Source: Roseibaca calidilacus
GTDB taxonomy: Bacteria > Pseudomonadota > Alphaproteobacteria > Rhodobacterales > Rhodobacteraceae
DNA: 64,000 nt
Assembly (NCBI RefSeq): GCF_001517585.1
Contig: NZ_FBYC01000004.1
Span: forward strand, 1,240,001-1,304,000
Direction of reading: 5' to 3'
Shown: positions 39,562 to 48,796 of the stretch, in pieces
How positions within the stretch are numbered: position 1 is the first letter of the stretch
Layout of the letters: each line of letters begins with the position of its first letter
The notes under the pieces: generated by a model
Seen by the model: only the letters and a program-made list of their open reading frames with translations
What the model was told of the DNA's origin: nothing
Databases searched by the model: none
Made by a program: the position numbers and the translations under genes

Positions 39562-40134
39562 ATGCGCTACCAGATCAGCGGCAAGCAAATCGACATCGGA
39601 GATGCGCTGCAAACCCATGTGAAAGCGGAATTCGGCGAATTGGTTGAAAAATACCAGCAGCGCCCGACCGAAGCCGTGGTGGTGTTTTCCCGCGATGCGC
39701 ATAACATGGTCTGCGAAGCCACGCTGCATCTGTCGACCGGGCTGACAGCGCAGGCGCGCGGGCAGTCCGGCGAGATTTACGCCGCCTTCGAATCATGCCG
39801 CGAAAAGCTGGACAAGCAGCTGCGCCGCTACAAGCGCCGCCTGAAAGACCACCACCGCGAGCGCACGACCCCGGTTGAGTTTGGCGGCGCGTCATCGTAT
39901 GTGCTGGCCTCAAGCGATGACGAATCGGCGGATGAGCCTGACACGTTGCAACCGATCATTATTGCCGAGATGGAGACCAAGATTCCCTCCCTCTCTGCCG
40001 GGGAAGCCGTGATGCAGATGGAACTTGCCCATGCGCCCGTTCTGGTGTTTCGCAACGAACGCCATGGCGGCCTGAACGTGGTCTACCGTCGGGATGACGG
40101 CAATGTCGGCTGGGTTGACCCGCAGCAACAATAA
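39562..40134 (+). CDS. hpf: Ribosome hibernation-promoting factor, long form
   Basis: Binds idle ribosomes and dimerises them in stationary phase. The N-terminal HPF/RaiA domain (about 1-100: MRYQISGKQIDIGDALQTHV, the basic KLDKQLRRYKRRLKDH) is joined by a linker to the C-terminal dimerisation domain (SAGEAVMQMELAHAPVLVFR, then NVVYRRDDGNVGWVDP). The 190-residue size is the long form. AAGGAG precedes the ATG. ptsN follows. Confidence 0.95.
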   Translation: MRYQISGKQIDIGDALQTHVKAEFGELVEKYQQRPTEAVVVFSRDAHNMVCEATLHLSTGLTAQARGQSGEIYAAFESCREKLDKQLRRYKRRLKDHHRERTTPVEFGGASSYVLASSDDESADEPDTLQPIIIAEMETKIPSLSAGEAVMQMELAHAPVLVFRNERHGGLNVVYRRDDGNVGWVDPQQQ

Positions 40135-40211
40135 CCTACCCCGAATGACCCGCCGCGCCATGGCCTTCGGGCTTCGGCGCGGCTTTGCATTTCGCCGAAC
40201 GGAGACAGCCT

Positions 40212-40676
40212 ATGCAGATGTCACAGCTTCTGGATGCAGAGGCCCTGCGCGTGATCGGATCGGCCACCAGCAAAAAACGCCTGTTCCAAACCTTGGGAGA
40301 GATGGCGCACACGGTCTATGGTCTGAACGCAAGCGCCGTGGTCGAGGCCTTGCAGGAACGCGAAAGCCTTGGCCCCACGGGTGTCGGCCATGGCGTGGCG
40401 CTGCCCCATGCCCGGCTGGACGGGCTGGACCGGGTGCTGGGCGTGTTTCTGAAGCTGGACCGCCCGCTGGATTACGGTTCGGTCGACAAAAGCCCGGTCG
40501 ATCTGGTCTTTGCACTGCTTGCCCCGCGCGATGCCGGGGTGGACCACCTGAAAGCGCTGGCGTTTGTGTCGCGCACCCTGCGCAACCCAGCGGTGTGCGA
40601 AAAACTGCGCGCTAATGACGAGCCTGCGAAATTCATCGAGATCTTGTCGAGCGAAGGCGTGACGAAGGCGGCGTGA
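40212..40676 (+). CDS. ptsN: PTS IIA-Ntr protein PtsN
   Basis: Regulatory phosphotransferase protein of the nitrogen PTS. The phosphorylated histidine is H66 in GVALPHARLDG. A 154-residue single domain. Start 40212 has GGAGA upstream; the frame runs from 40185. Its place after hpf is conserved. In many relatives rpoN is part of this group, but it is absent here. Confidence 0.94.
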   Translation: MQMSQLLDAEALRVIGSATSKKRLFQTLGEMAHTVYGLNASAVVEALQERESLGPTGVGHGVALPHARLDGLDRVLGVFLKLDRPLDYGSVDKSPVDLVFALLAPRDAGVDHLKALAFVSRTLRNPAVCEKLRANDEPAKFIEILSSEGVTKAA

Positions 40677-41105
40677 GGGCGGATTTCCTTAATCTGACAC
40701 GCGGCCAATAGTCCGCTTCACGAGACGGCACGGACGCTGGTCTCAATTTCGGAAAGTCCGCTTTGGTTGAGCGCCAATAGCTCACAGGCAACTTTGAACA
40801 CAAACCCAACGTTGAAAGCTTCCGCACCACGCAGCTTCAAATGCTCTTGCTAGACCTTCGCTGTGTCAAGCATGAACGACCTCTGTTGGCTTCGCGAAGG
40901 ATTTCTCACTCTGCCGCAAGCGGCGCGGTCACTGTCCAGTTAGCAAAGCCGCAATCCGGCGGCAGCCATAGCGAGCATACTGTTTCGCGAGCGCGATAAT
41001 ATCCACACTCAGCGCTTATTCATCGGCCTGATCACTGATCCTTGCTAATTCACAATATGAGTTTTTCACAGGGATTCTGCGAAAAAATCGAAACCCAAAA
41101 GTGTG
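40677..41105. other. Gene-poor, AT-richer intergenic stretch
   Basis: No complete gene is seen in these 429 bases. A degraded minus-strand reading frame (40718-40873) is listed separately. The composition is less GC-biased than the flanks, and tandem TGATC motifs occur near 41024-41036. No tRNA, IS end or terminator is recognised. Confidence 0.5.
40718..40873 (-). pseudogene. Possible gene remnant with an in-frame stop
   Basis: From ATG 40873 the frame reads seven codons to a TAG at 40850-40852 and then continues for 43 codons with protein-like composition (GAEAFNVGFVFKVACELLAL) to a TGA at 40718. This may be the remains of a larger gene, but the family is not recognised and chance cannot be excluded. 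Confidence 0.2.
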
Positions 41106-41267
41106 TCAGGATTTACCGTCATCGTCGTGATCGCGACTGGTTCTCGACAGGACAGCGCCCAAAGACGCACCCATCGCTATCCCCACGACGATGCCTAAGG
41201 TGATGTTATCTATAGCATATCCGACTGCGACGCCGACTGCCAATCCGGTTCCGATCCCGATGCCCAT
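41106..41267 (-). CDS. 53-residue glycine-zipper-like membrane protein
   Basis: A small protein whose first 41 residues are hydrophobic with regular glycines (MGIGIGTGLAVGVAVGYAID, then GIVVGIAMGASLGAVLS), forming one or two membrane helices with a glycine-zipper pattern. The tail is charged (RTSRDHDDDGKS). AAGGA lies seven bases before the ATG. Function unknown. Confidence 0.6.
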   Translation of the reverse strand: MGIGIGTGLAVGVAVGYAIDNITLGIVVGIAMGASLGAVLSRTSRDHDDDGKS

Positions 41268-41477
41268 GATCTTGTCCTTCCGAGTAACTGCTAGAAATCT
41301 GGCAAATAGCCAAAATAGCGCGTTTTAACTTGCGCAGGTTTGTTTCGCCTTTGACGAACTTTACCGCGCAATATCGCCGGGAATACCAAACGATATATCA
41401 CTGGCAAGTAACCTCTTGCCGGATAACTTAAACTCGGCGGCAAACCGCGCGTCTCCTCAATGGTTGCTCTCAAAACC
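41268..41477. other. Intergenic stretch between rpsA and the 53-residue gene
   Basis: No supported gene. An inverted repeat GGCAAG/CTTGCC near 41402-41419 is the only structure noted. It probably contains the promoter of the 53-residue gene, but none stands out. Confidence 0.4.
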
Positions 41478-41504
41478 AAAAAGGCCGCAGCTTTCGCTGC
41501 GGCC
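41478..41504 (-). terminator. Rho-independent terminator after rpsA
   Basis: GGCCGCAGC / GCTGCGGCC with a GAAA loop on the minus strand, followed by TTTTT. Ends the cmk-rlmJ-rpsA run about 27 bases after the rpsA stop. Confidence 0.92.
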
Positions 41505-41530
41505 GTTCTTGTTCCTTCGATCCGCTAAGA

Positions 41531-43210
41531 TCAGTCGCGGTCCTTGAGCGCGGCGCCCAGGATATCGCCCAGGCTTGCGCCTGCGTCGGACGATCCGAAC
41601 TGTTCCACGGCCTCTTTCTCTTCCGCGATCTCGCGCGCCTTGATCGACAGGCCCAGACGGCGGGTCTTGGCGTCGACCGAGGTCACACGCGCATCAACCT
41701 TGTCACCCACCTGGAAGCGTTCCGGGCGCTGGTCGGCACGGTCGCGGGCCAGGTCGGAGCGGCGGATGAAGGCTTTCATATCGTTATAGATGACCTCGAT
41801 GCCGCCATCCTCGATAGAGGTGACTTCGCAGGTCACGATCGAGCCGCGCTTCACGCCTTCGACAGCTTCCGAGAAGTTGTCATTGGCCAGTGCCTTGATG
41901 GAGAGCGAAATGCGCTCTTTCTCGACATCGACCTCGGACACGACCGCCTGAACGATATCGCCCTTGCGGTAGTTCTGGATCGCATCCTCGCCGCGCTGGT
42001 CCCAGCTTAGGTCGGACAGGTGCACCATGCCGTCGATATCGCCCTCCAGCCCCACGAACAGACCGAATTCGGTGATGTTCTTGACCTCGCCCTCGATCTG
42101 GGTGCCGGTCGGGTTGCTTTCGGCGAACTGCTCCCACGGGTTGCGCAGAGTCTGCTTTAGGCCCAGCGACACGCGGCGCTTGGCGCTGTCGATTTCAAGC
42201 ACCATGACTTCCACTTCCTGAGAGGTGGAAACGATCTTGCCGGGATGCACGTTCTTCTTGGTCCAGCTCATTTCCGAGACATGGACCAGACCTTCGACAC
42301 CGGCTTCCAGTTCGACGAATGCGCCGTAATCGGTGATGTTGGTCACGCGGCCCATATGGACGGATTCCAGCGGGTAATCGCGCTCGACCGAATCCCACGG
42401 ATCGGCCTGCAACTGCTTGATGCCCAGCGAAATGCGGTGCGTGTCCTTGTTGATCTTGATGACCTGCACCTTGATCGATTCGCCGATGGTGACAACCTCG
42501 GACGGGTGGTTGACGCGGCGCCATGCCATGTCGGTGACGTGCAGCAGACCGTCAACGCCGCCCAGATCCACGAATGCGCCATATTCGGTGATGTTCTTGA
42601 CCACACCGTCCACGGTCTGACCTTCGGCCAGCTTGGCAATGACTTCGGCGCGCTGTTCGGCGCGGCTTTCTTCCAGGATGGCGCGGCGCGACACGACGAT
42701 ATTGCCGCGGCGACGGTCCATTTTCAAAATCTGGAAAGGCTGCTTCAGACCCATCAGCGGGCCTGCGTCGCGCACGGGGCGCACATCGACCTGAGAGCCG
42801 GGCAGGAAGGCCACGGCACCGCCCAGATCGACGGTGAAGCCACCCTTGACGCGCCCGAAGATCGCGCCTTCGACGCGGGATTCGTCGGCATAGGCTTTTT
42901 CCAGCTTGTCCCACGCGGCTTCGCGGCGGGCCTTGTCGCGGCTGACCACGGCTTCGCCGCGGGCATTCTCGACACGCTCCAGGAACACCTCAACCTCGTC
43001 ACCAACGGCGACATTGGGGGCTTCACCCGGATTTGCGAATTCTTTCAGTTCGACGCGGCCTTCCATCTTGTAGCCGACATCGATGATGGCCTGTCCGGCC
43101 TCGATAGCGATGACCTTGCCGGTCACGACACTGCCTTCAGCGGGCGTGTCCATTTCGAGGCTCTCGTTGAGCATTGCCTCGAAGTCTTCCATGGTTGCTT
43201 TAGCGCACAT
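41531..43210 (-). CDS. rpsA: 30S ribosomal protein S1
   Basis: mRNA-binding ribosomal protein with six S1 (OB-fold) repeats across 559 residues. Repeated family motifs are [40 protein letters not shown] and [28 protein letters not shown] lies before the ATG at 43210. In many relatives cmk lies directly upstream; here rlmJ is between. Confidence 0.97.
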   Translation of the reverse strand: MCAKATMEDFEAMLNESLEMDTPAEGSVVTGKVIAIEAGQAIIDVGYKMEGRVELKEFANPGEAPNVAVGDEVEVFLERVENARGEAVVSRDKARREAAWDKLEKAYADESRVEGAIFGRVKGGFTVDLGGAVAFLPGSQVDVRPVRDAGPLMGLKQPFQILKMDRRRGNIVVSRRAILEESRAEQRAEVIAKLAEGQTVDGVVKNITEYGAFVDLGGVDGLLHVTDMAWRRVNHPSEVVTIGESIKVQVIKINKDTHRISLGIKQLQADPWDSVERDYPLESVHMGRVTNITDYGAFVELEAGVEGLVHVSEMSWTKKNVHPGKIVSTSQEVEVMVLEIDSAKRRVSLGLKQTLRNPWEQFAESNPTGTQIEGEVKNITEFGLFVGLEGDIDGMVHLSDLSWDQRGEDAIQNYRKGDIVQAVVSEVDVEKERISLSIKALANDNFSEAVEGVKRGSIVTCEVTSIEDGGIEVIYNDMKAFIRRSDLARDRADQRPERFQVGDKVDARVTSVDAKTRRLGLSIKAREIAEEKEAVEQFGSSDAGASLGDILGAALKDRD

Positions 43211-43463
43211 TCAGATCAGTTTCCTTTGTTCATGTTGCTGGCCAGACGGTTGACTCCGCCGGTCTTGGGTTGGCACCAGTGGGGCATGATTACCACGCCG
43301 CGCGCGGAACATGAAAACACACATACAGGCCATGGCATCTGCCCGGCCCTGTTCCAGTTGCGCATAAGGCGTGAAAAGCCCCCTGATTGCGCGTGTCCAT
43401 AAGGGGTCAGGGCCGTCGTGGCAAGGGTTTGAGCGCGGAATCGGCGTAATCGGCGGGGCTTTG

Positions 43464-44240
43464 CTACAGGTTTTGCAGAAATCCCGCGATGCGGGTGGCT
43501 TCTTCGGCCATGCCCCAAGGCGCGCGCAGCACCGCCATGCCAGACCCGATCATGCGGTGGCCGGGCCGCGCGGGCTGGAAACGCGCTTCGAAACAGGCAA
43601 TCTCGGGCATTTCGGCCCGCAGGGCAGCGGTCAGCGCATCATGCGGCCCATCACGCAAAATGGGATACCACAGCACCAGAACGCCCACGTTCCACTTGCG
43701 CGCGATCTGGCCCAACACGCGGGGCAGCGTGGCGTAATCCGATTTCACCTCGTAGGACGGGTCCACCATCAGCACGCCGCGCCGGGGTGTGGGCGGGCAG
43801 ATGGCGACTGCCATGTCCAGCCCGTCGCGCTTGTAAACCCGCGCGCCCTGCCCTGCCATGTTACGCGACAGGGCGTCGTATTCCTGCGGGTGCAGTTCTG
43901 CCAATGTGATTCTGTCCATCGCGCGCAGAGCATGCGCGGCAATCAGCGGAGAGCCGGGATAGGCGGCGGCGCCATGCGCCGCGCGGGTCGCCGCCAGCGC
44001 GCGGATATAGGGATGAGCTGGTGCAAACAGCGCTTGGGCACGGGTGATCCCCGCGGCTGCCTCGCCCGTCTTGACCGCTTGCGGCGCGTCAAGGTCGTAT
44101 AGCCCCCGCCCGGCATGGGTTTCGATATAGCTGAGCGGTTTGTCCTTGGCGGTCATATAGGCCAGCAACCACGCCAGCAGCGCGTGTTTGTGCACATCGG
44201 CCGGGTTGCCCGCATGAAACAGGTGTTGATACGACAACAT
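43464..44240 (-). CDS. rlmJ: 23S rRNA (adenine-2030-N6)-methyltransferase RlmJ
   Basis: Methylates A2030 of 23S rRNA with SAM. The opening MLSYQHLFHAGNPADVHKHA is diagnostic. The catalytic motif IV is D160-PSYE (family usually DPPYE, here with Ser). The C-terminal GSGMAVLRAPWG is typical. 258 residues. It lies between cmk and rpsA on the same strand. Confidence 0.93.
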   Translation of the reverse strand: MLSYQHLFHAGNPADVHKHALLAWLLAYMTAKDKPLSYIETHAGRGLYDLDAPQAVKTGEAAAGITRAQALFAPAHPYIRALAATRAAHGAAAYPGSPLIAAHALRAMDRITLAELHPQEYDALSRNMAGQGARVYKRDGLDMAVAICPPTPRRGVLMVDPSYEVKSDYATLPRVLGQIARKWNVGVLVLWYPILRDGPHDALTAALRAEMPEIACFEARFQPARPGHRMIGSGMAVLRAPWGMAEEATRIAGFLQNL

Positions 44241-44337
44241 GGGGACTAACGATCCAGAGAGTCGGGGCCGACATAAGCCCCGGGATCAAGGATTTGCAAA
44301 CGGCCCAAAACCAACATGCAGGGTAACAGGCGCCAGA

Positions 44338-44937
44338 TCATGCATTCTCTGCCAGGCGCGTGGCGATCACGGCTTTCGCCGCCTCGATTGCCTGCGTGAC
44401 CGTCATCTCGGTCGTGTCCAGCAAGATCGCATCCGGCGCCGCAAGTAACGGCGCATCGGCCCGTCCCATATCGCGGGCATCGCGGGCACGAACCTGCGCG
44501 AGCACGTCCGCGTAGCTGCCATCTTCGCCCGCTTCCAGCCAACGACGCCGCGCGCGCGTCTCGGCGCTGGCGGTGACAAACAGCTTTACTTCGGCTTCGG
44601 GGCAGATAACCGTGCCGATATCGCGCCCATCCAGCACCGCGCCGCCCTCGCGCCGGGCGAAATCGCGCTGAAAGGCCACAAGTGCTGCGCGCACTTCCGG
44701 CAAGACCGCCACGCGGCTTGCGGCCTCTCCTGCGGCAAGGCTGCGCAACCCGTCGCGCGCCAAATCGTCAGGCGACAGGCTGCGCGCTGCCAGAACCGGG
44801 TCGCCGCCTTTCATGCCGACGGCCCGATACAACAAACCCGTGTCGAGATGCGCAAACCCGAACTCGCGCGCGATAGCGCGAGAGATCGTGCCTTTTCCTG
44901 CGGCTGCAGGGCCGTCTATTGCAACGGTAAAGCGCAT
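44338..44937 (-). CDS. cmk: Cytidylate kinase
   Basis: Phosphorylates CMP and dCMP. The P-loop GPAAAGKGT is at residues 9-17, with [14 protein letters not shown] and the conserved LDGRDIGTV further on. The protein has 199 residues. The start at 44937 gives the family N-terminus; the in-frame start at 44973 adds a tail without support. The usual upstream neighbour aroA is missing here; a glycosyltransferase gene diverges instead. Confidence 0.95.
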   Translation of the reverse strand: MRFTVAIDGPAAAGKGTISRAIAREFGFAHLDTGLLYRAVGMKGGDPVLAARSLSPDDLARDGLRSLAAGEAASRVAVLPEVRAALVAFQRDFARREGGAVLDGRDIGTVICPEAEVKLFVTASAETRARRRWLEAGEDGSYADVLAQVRARDARDMGRADAPLLAAPDAILLDTTEMTVTQAIEAAKAVIATRLAENA

Positions 44938-45006
44938 ATCTGGATCGACTTTCCCAGTAAGTGCCAATCGCATAATATCGCAAAGCTTGCGGCGAAAGCA
45001 AAACTC

Positions 45007-45028
45007 GTAATGCCGAATTTCGCATTAC
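45007..45028 (-). promoter_or_regulatory. Dyad GTAATGC-N8-GCATTAC upstream of cmk
   Basis: Perfect seven-base arms around an eight-base centre, in an AT-rich patch between the cmk start and a predicted promoter. Could be an operator or an mRNA hairpin. The regulator is unknown. Confidence 0.35.
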
Positions 45029-45044
45029 AATTGAATTTAAAGTA

Positions 45045-45074
45045 GCAATAGTGCAGCATAGGCATGGCCGTCAA
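45045..45074 (-). promoter_or_regulatory. Predicted promoter of cmk-rlmJ-rpsA
   Basis: TTGACG (45069-45074), an 18-base spacer and TATTGC (45045-45050) on the minus strand. Pattern match only. Confidence 0.35.
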
Positions 45075-45104
45075 CGGCAAGAATAAAACGAGCGCGCGAG
45101 ACAT

Positions 45105-46079
45105 ATGCATCAAGCTATGGAAAACGGAAAAGAACTCCAAGCAGAATGTGGGACAATCCACATTGCGGATGCCATCGTGCACCCGACCCGTCTTGTCGGC
45201 TGGACGCCGGAAACTATGAGCGCGGGTATCCAAGGGCCGGACGGCCAGTTCCTGCCGCAGACGCGGCTGACGCGCGTATTCCAGGACGGATCGCGCTACG
45301 CCACGCTCGACCCTGCGCCGGTCGTCCAAGTCGCCGATTCACACGCGCGCGGGTTGTACGCTGGGATTCTCGATCATCGGTTCGGCCATTTCCTGCTGGA
45401 AAGCCTGAGCCGTCTGCACGATCGCGACCATGCCCCCGACTACCCGCTGATCTGGTCGGCCCGTGCCGATCAGGCGACGCATGGGTTTCTGCCTTGGCAG
45501 GCTGAGCTACTAAGCATTCTCGGCGTGGCAGGGCCGCATGTCTTCGTTGTGGAGCCGTGCCACGTGGGCGACCTGCGGCTTTCGGTGCCCGGCTACGTCA
45601 TCCAGCACGAGTTCACCGCGCCACAGCGCAGTTTCCTCGCGAAAGTCCCATGGCGTCCAGAACCCGGACGTCGCACGTGGCTATCGCGCGGGATACAGTC
45701 ACGGCGATTCCTGCCCGGCATGGCGGAATTCGAGGAGCGGCTAGCCTCTGAGGGATGGACTATAATCGCGCCCGAGACCTTGTCAGTTTCCGAACAACTG
45801 GCGATTTATGCGCGGTCCGAACGTATCGCCGGTCCCGTGGGTTCGGCTTTTCATGCGCTAATTCTAATGCGCGATGCCGAAGGTCTGCCGGTGGACCTGT
45901 TCGTCCCCGAGCCCTACGGGTCCGAAGAGCGCATGAACCAAAACTACGTCACCATCGCGCGGGCAAAAGGCTTTGCGCAAAGAACACATTTCATACCCCA
46001 TGCGCAGATGATAGCCGCTCAGGGTATCAATGCCGCACGGTTCGGGTCCATGCTGTCGGATTGCCTATTCTCGGCGTGA
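45105..46079 (+). CDS. Glycosyltransferase family 61 (DUF563)-like protein
   Basis: A 324-residue protein. The DUF563 pattern is seen as LDHRFGHFLLESLSRLHDRD near residue 90, then LSRG and, late, IAGPVGSAFHALILM, which matches the GSGLANxxF-type acceptor motif. The donor and acceptor are unknown; relatives decorate extracellular polysaccharides. An upstream AT-rich patch and the missing aroA suggest this gene was inserted next to cmk. Start could be ATG 45105 or 45117. Confidence 0.72.
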   Translation: MHQAMENGKELQAECGTIHIADAIVHPTRLVGWTPETMSAGIQGPDGQFLPQTRLTRVFQDGSRYATLDPAPVVQVADSHARGLYAGILDHRFGHFLLESLSRLHDRDHAPDYPLIWSARADQATHGFLPWQAELLSILGVAGPHVFVVEPCHVGDLRLSVPGYVIQHEFTAPQRSFLAKVPWRPEPGRRTWLSRGIQSRRFLPGMAEFEERLASEGWTIIAPETLSVSEQLAIYARSERIAGPVGSAFHALILMRDAEGLPVDLFVPEPYGSEERMNQNYVTIARAKGFAQRTHFIPHAQMIAAQGINAARFGSMLSDCLFSA

Positions 46080-46099
46080 CGCGCGCTCGGATCGTGGCG

Positions 46100-47104
46100 T
46101 CAACCGCCCGTATGGCTCATGTGGCGGGTCATTTGCCCGTCCACGGCTTGGCGCGAATAGTCAAAATCATGGCCTTTGGGTTTGCGGCTGATCGCGGCGC
46201 GGATGGCGGCTTCCAAGGGCGCGTCACTGGCGCTGGCCCGCAAGGGCGCACGCAGGTCGGCCATGTCCTCTTGCCCAAGGCACATATACAATTCCCCGGT
46301 GCAGGTCAGCCGCACGCGGTTGCAGCTTTCGCAGAAATTATGCGTAAGCGGCGTGATAAAGCCGATTTTCTGGCCCGTTTCCTCCAGCCGGACATAGCGC
46401 GCAGGCCCGCCAGAGCGCTCTGCCAGATCGCTCAGCGTGTAGCGCTCGGCCAACCGCTTGCGCAGGTCCGACAGCGGCCAATACTGGTCCAGCCGGTCCT
46501 CGTTGCCCAGATCGCCCATGGGCATGACCTCTATCCAAGTCAGGTCCATGTCGCGGCGCGCGCAAAATTCGGTCAGGGTGAACAGCTCTGCTTCGTTAAA
46601 GCCTTTCAGTGCCACCGCGTTCAGCTTCACACGCAGCCCCGCTTCCTGCGCGGCGTCGATCCCGTCCATCACCTGTGCCAGCTTGCCCCAGCGCGTAACC
46701 TCGGCGAATTTGCGATCATCCAACGTGTCAAGCGAGATGTTGATACGCCGCACGCCGCAATCGGCAAGCTCAGCCGCGAATTTGCGCAGCTGGCTGCCAT
46801 TGGTGGTCAGCGTCAGTTCTTTCAACGCGCCACTGTCCAGATGCCGCCGCATATCGCGAAAAAACGTCATGATCCCCTTGCGCACCAGCGGTTCACCCCC
46901 GGTGATGCGCAGCTTTTTCACCCCAAGCCGGATGAAGGTCGAACACATCCGGTCCAGTTCTTCCAGCGTCAACAATTCCTTCTTGGGCAGAAAGGTCATG
47001 TTCTCGGCCATGCAATAGACACATCGAAAATCGCAGCGGTCCGTCACGGACACGCGCAAATAAGAGATGGGACGGGCGAACGGGTCGATCAAAGGGGCTG
47101 TCAT
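46100..47104 (-). CDS. moaA: GTP 3',8-cyclase MoaA
   Basis: Radical-SAM enzyme that starts molybdenum-cofactor synthesis from GTP. The SAM cluster cysteines are C24, C28 and C31 ([11 protein letters not shown]). The second, C-terminal cluster is in [20 protein letters not shown]. The chain ends in GG, a conserved feature needed for activity. 334 residues; the frame extends to 47167, but ATG 47104 begins the family core. Confidence 0.96.
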   Translation of the reverse strand: MTAPLIDPFARPISYLRVSVTDRCDFRCVYCMAENMTFLPKKELLTLEELDRMCSTFIRLGVKKLRITGGEPLVRKGIMTFFRDMRRHLDSGALKELTLTTNGSQLRKFAAELADCGVRRINISLDTLDDRKFAEVTRWGKLAQVMDGIDAAQEAGLRVKLNAVALKGFNEAELFTLTEFCARRDMDLTWIEVMPMGDLGNEDRLDQYWPLSDLRKRLAERYTLSDLAERSGGPARYVRLEETGQKIGFITPLTHNFCESCNRVRLTCTGELYMCLGQEDMADLRAPLRASASDAPLEAAIRAAISRKPKGHDFDYSRQAVDGQMTRHMSHTGG

Positions 47105-47188
47105 AGCGGGCAAACTAGCCACTGACCCGCCCCCGGACAAGAGTATATGTGATTGCCGCAACTGCACATTGGCATTAGACTGGCGCGC

Positions 47189-47638
47189 ATGAAACTTGTT
47201 GTCCTTCTATGCTGTGCGGGTGCTATCATGGCCGGGTGCGAACTTTCGCCCTTGGGCGGCTTTGGCACAGGCACGCCGCCAGATGCGCCACGCGTCGCCG
47301 TGGCAAGCCCCGATGGCGATACGCCACGCCCCGAAGCACGCCCGGACGGGTCGCGCGACATGCCTGACACACCGGGCAACGCAGGGGCGGCAGCTTTGGG
47401 GACCACGCTGGCCAGCCTTGGCAGCCCGACCGAACAGGGCCTATGGCTGCGCACCGGGCTGGTGACACGCGTAGAACCGGGCCGCGTGGTGCGGACAGAT
47501 GGCGGCGGCGCGCTGCGGGTGGAATTGCGCCCCTCTGGCGCGCCCCCCGGCGCAGGCAGTCAGTTGTCGCTGGCCGCATTCCGGGCATTGGACGTGCCGT
47601 TGACACAGCTACTGCCGCTAGAGGTCTTTGCCGAGTAG
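47189..47638 (+). CDS. Predicted lipoprotein, function unknown
   Basis: A 149-residue lipoprotein. Signal [17 protein letters not shown] with lipobox M-A-G-C17. A Pro/Asp-rich disordered stretch follows, then a small conserved-looking C-terminal part ([20 protein letters not shown] and [20 protein letters not shown]). No known domain recognised. The start at 47189 is chosen because it gives the signal peptide. Confidence 0.68.
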   Translation: MKLVVLLCCAGAIMAGCELSPLGGFGTGTPPDAPRVAVASPDGDTPRPEARPDGSRDMPDTPGNAGAAALGTTLASLGSPTEQGLWLRTGLVTRVEPGRVVRTDGGGALRVELRPSGAPPGAGSQLSLAAFRALDVPLTQLLPLEVFAE

Positions 47639-47743
47639 CAAGCAGGCCAGAACGCGCAGAGGTTGCCGCGCTTTACGCGCGCTGGGCAGCGCCATGCGGC
47701 TTCGCTCTTGCCCTGCCCTGCTATCGGCCCTAAGCCTTGCGCC

Positions 47744-48598
47744 ATGAAACTGCTTTTTCTTGGCGATGTGATGGGCCGGGCGGGCCGCGCTGCACTCACC
47801 GGCTGGCTGCCGGTGCTGCGCACGGCATGGGCGCTCGATTTCGTGGTGGTCAATGGCGAGAATGCGACGGGCGGCGCGGGCCTGTCGCCCGAGCACGCCA
47901 AGGCGCTGCTTGCCGCCGGCGCGGATTGCCTGACACTGGGTGACCACGCTTTCGACCAACGCGCCATGCGCGAATACTGCGCGCAGGAACCGCGCATTAT
48001 TCGGCCGCTGAACATTGCCAAATCCGGAGCGCCCGGCCATGGCGCGCATGTGTTCACCGATGCGCGCGGGCGGCGGGTGCTGGTGGCGCAGGCCTTGGGG
48101 CAGGTGTTCATGAAACAACCCTATTCCGACCCGTTTTCGGCGGTGGACCCGGTTCTGCGCGCCCACCCGCCCGGCGGCATGGTGCAGGCCAGCCTGATCG
48201 ACATTCATTGCGAGGCCACATCCGAGAAGACCGCCATGGGCCATTGGTGCGACGGGCGCGCCAGTGTGGTGGTGGGCACGCATACCCATATCCCGACGGC
48301 AGATGCGCAGATTCTGCCCGGCGGCACGGCGTATCAGTCGGATGCTGGCATGTGTGGCGACTACGATTCGGTCATTGGCATGAAGAAAGACGAACCCATG
48401 CGCCGCTTCATCACCGGCATGGCGCGCACCCGGTTCGAGCCGGCCATGGGCGAGGCCACGCTCTGCGGTCTATATGTCGAAACCGACGACGCGACCGGAC
48501 GCGCCACGCGCGCCCAGATGGTGCGGGCGGGCGGGCGGCTGGCCGCCTCTGGCCCCGCCTCGGTAGAACTGCCGCCCCTAGCCCAAGGCGCGGGCTGA
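47744..48598 (+). CDS. YmdB-like metallophosphoesterase (TIGR00282 family)
   Basis: A 284-residue dimetal phosphoesterase. Motifs are MKLLFLGDVMGRAGR, VVNGENATGGAGL, TLGDHAFDQ, QASLIDIHCEATSEK and VVGTHTHIPTAD, giving the metal-binding Asp, Glu, Asn and His residues. YmdB-type enzymes hydrolyse 2',3'-cyclic nucleotides in some bacteria; the natural substrate here is not known. Upstream sequence in the same open frame has no domain. Confidence 0.88.
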   Translation: MKLLFLGDVMGRAGRAALTGWLPVLRTAWALDFVVVNGENATGGAGLSPEHAKALLAAGADCLTLGDHAFDQRAMREYCAQEPRIIRPLNIAKSGAPGHGAHVFTDARGRRVLVAQALGQVFMKQPYSDPFSAVDPVLRAHPPGGMVQASLIDIHCEATSEKTAMGHWCDGRASVVVGTHTHIPTADAQILPGGTAYQSDAGMCGDYDSVIGMKKDEPMRRFITGMARTRFEPAMGEATLCGLYVETDDATGRATRAQMVRAGGRLAASGPASVELPPLAQGAG

Positions 48599-48796
48599 CC
48601 ACGCCGGCTACCCGCGCCCGCATGTTCGGGCTGTGCGGGGCAAGCGCAGCTGGAGGGTGCCGACCTTCACAAGGATGGTGGCATTGCTGCGCCCAATGGC
48701 CGGGCACGGTGGCGTGTAAATGGGCAAAGCGGCGCGCAACCTCTCGACCTTTGCGCGGAAATTGTTACGTTACGGACATAACCGCAAGGATTTGAC

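Noticed and set aside
41291-41479. A 62-codon minus-strand frame between rpsA and the 53-residue gene
   Set aside because: No good ribosome site, no domain, and it starts inside the rpsA terminator hairpin region.
42245-43402. A 385-codon plus-strand frame
   Set aside because: Antisense to rpsA; the S1 repeats on the minus strand are unmistakable.
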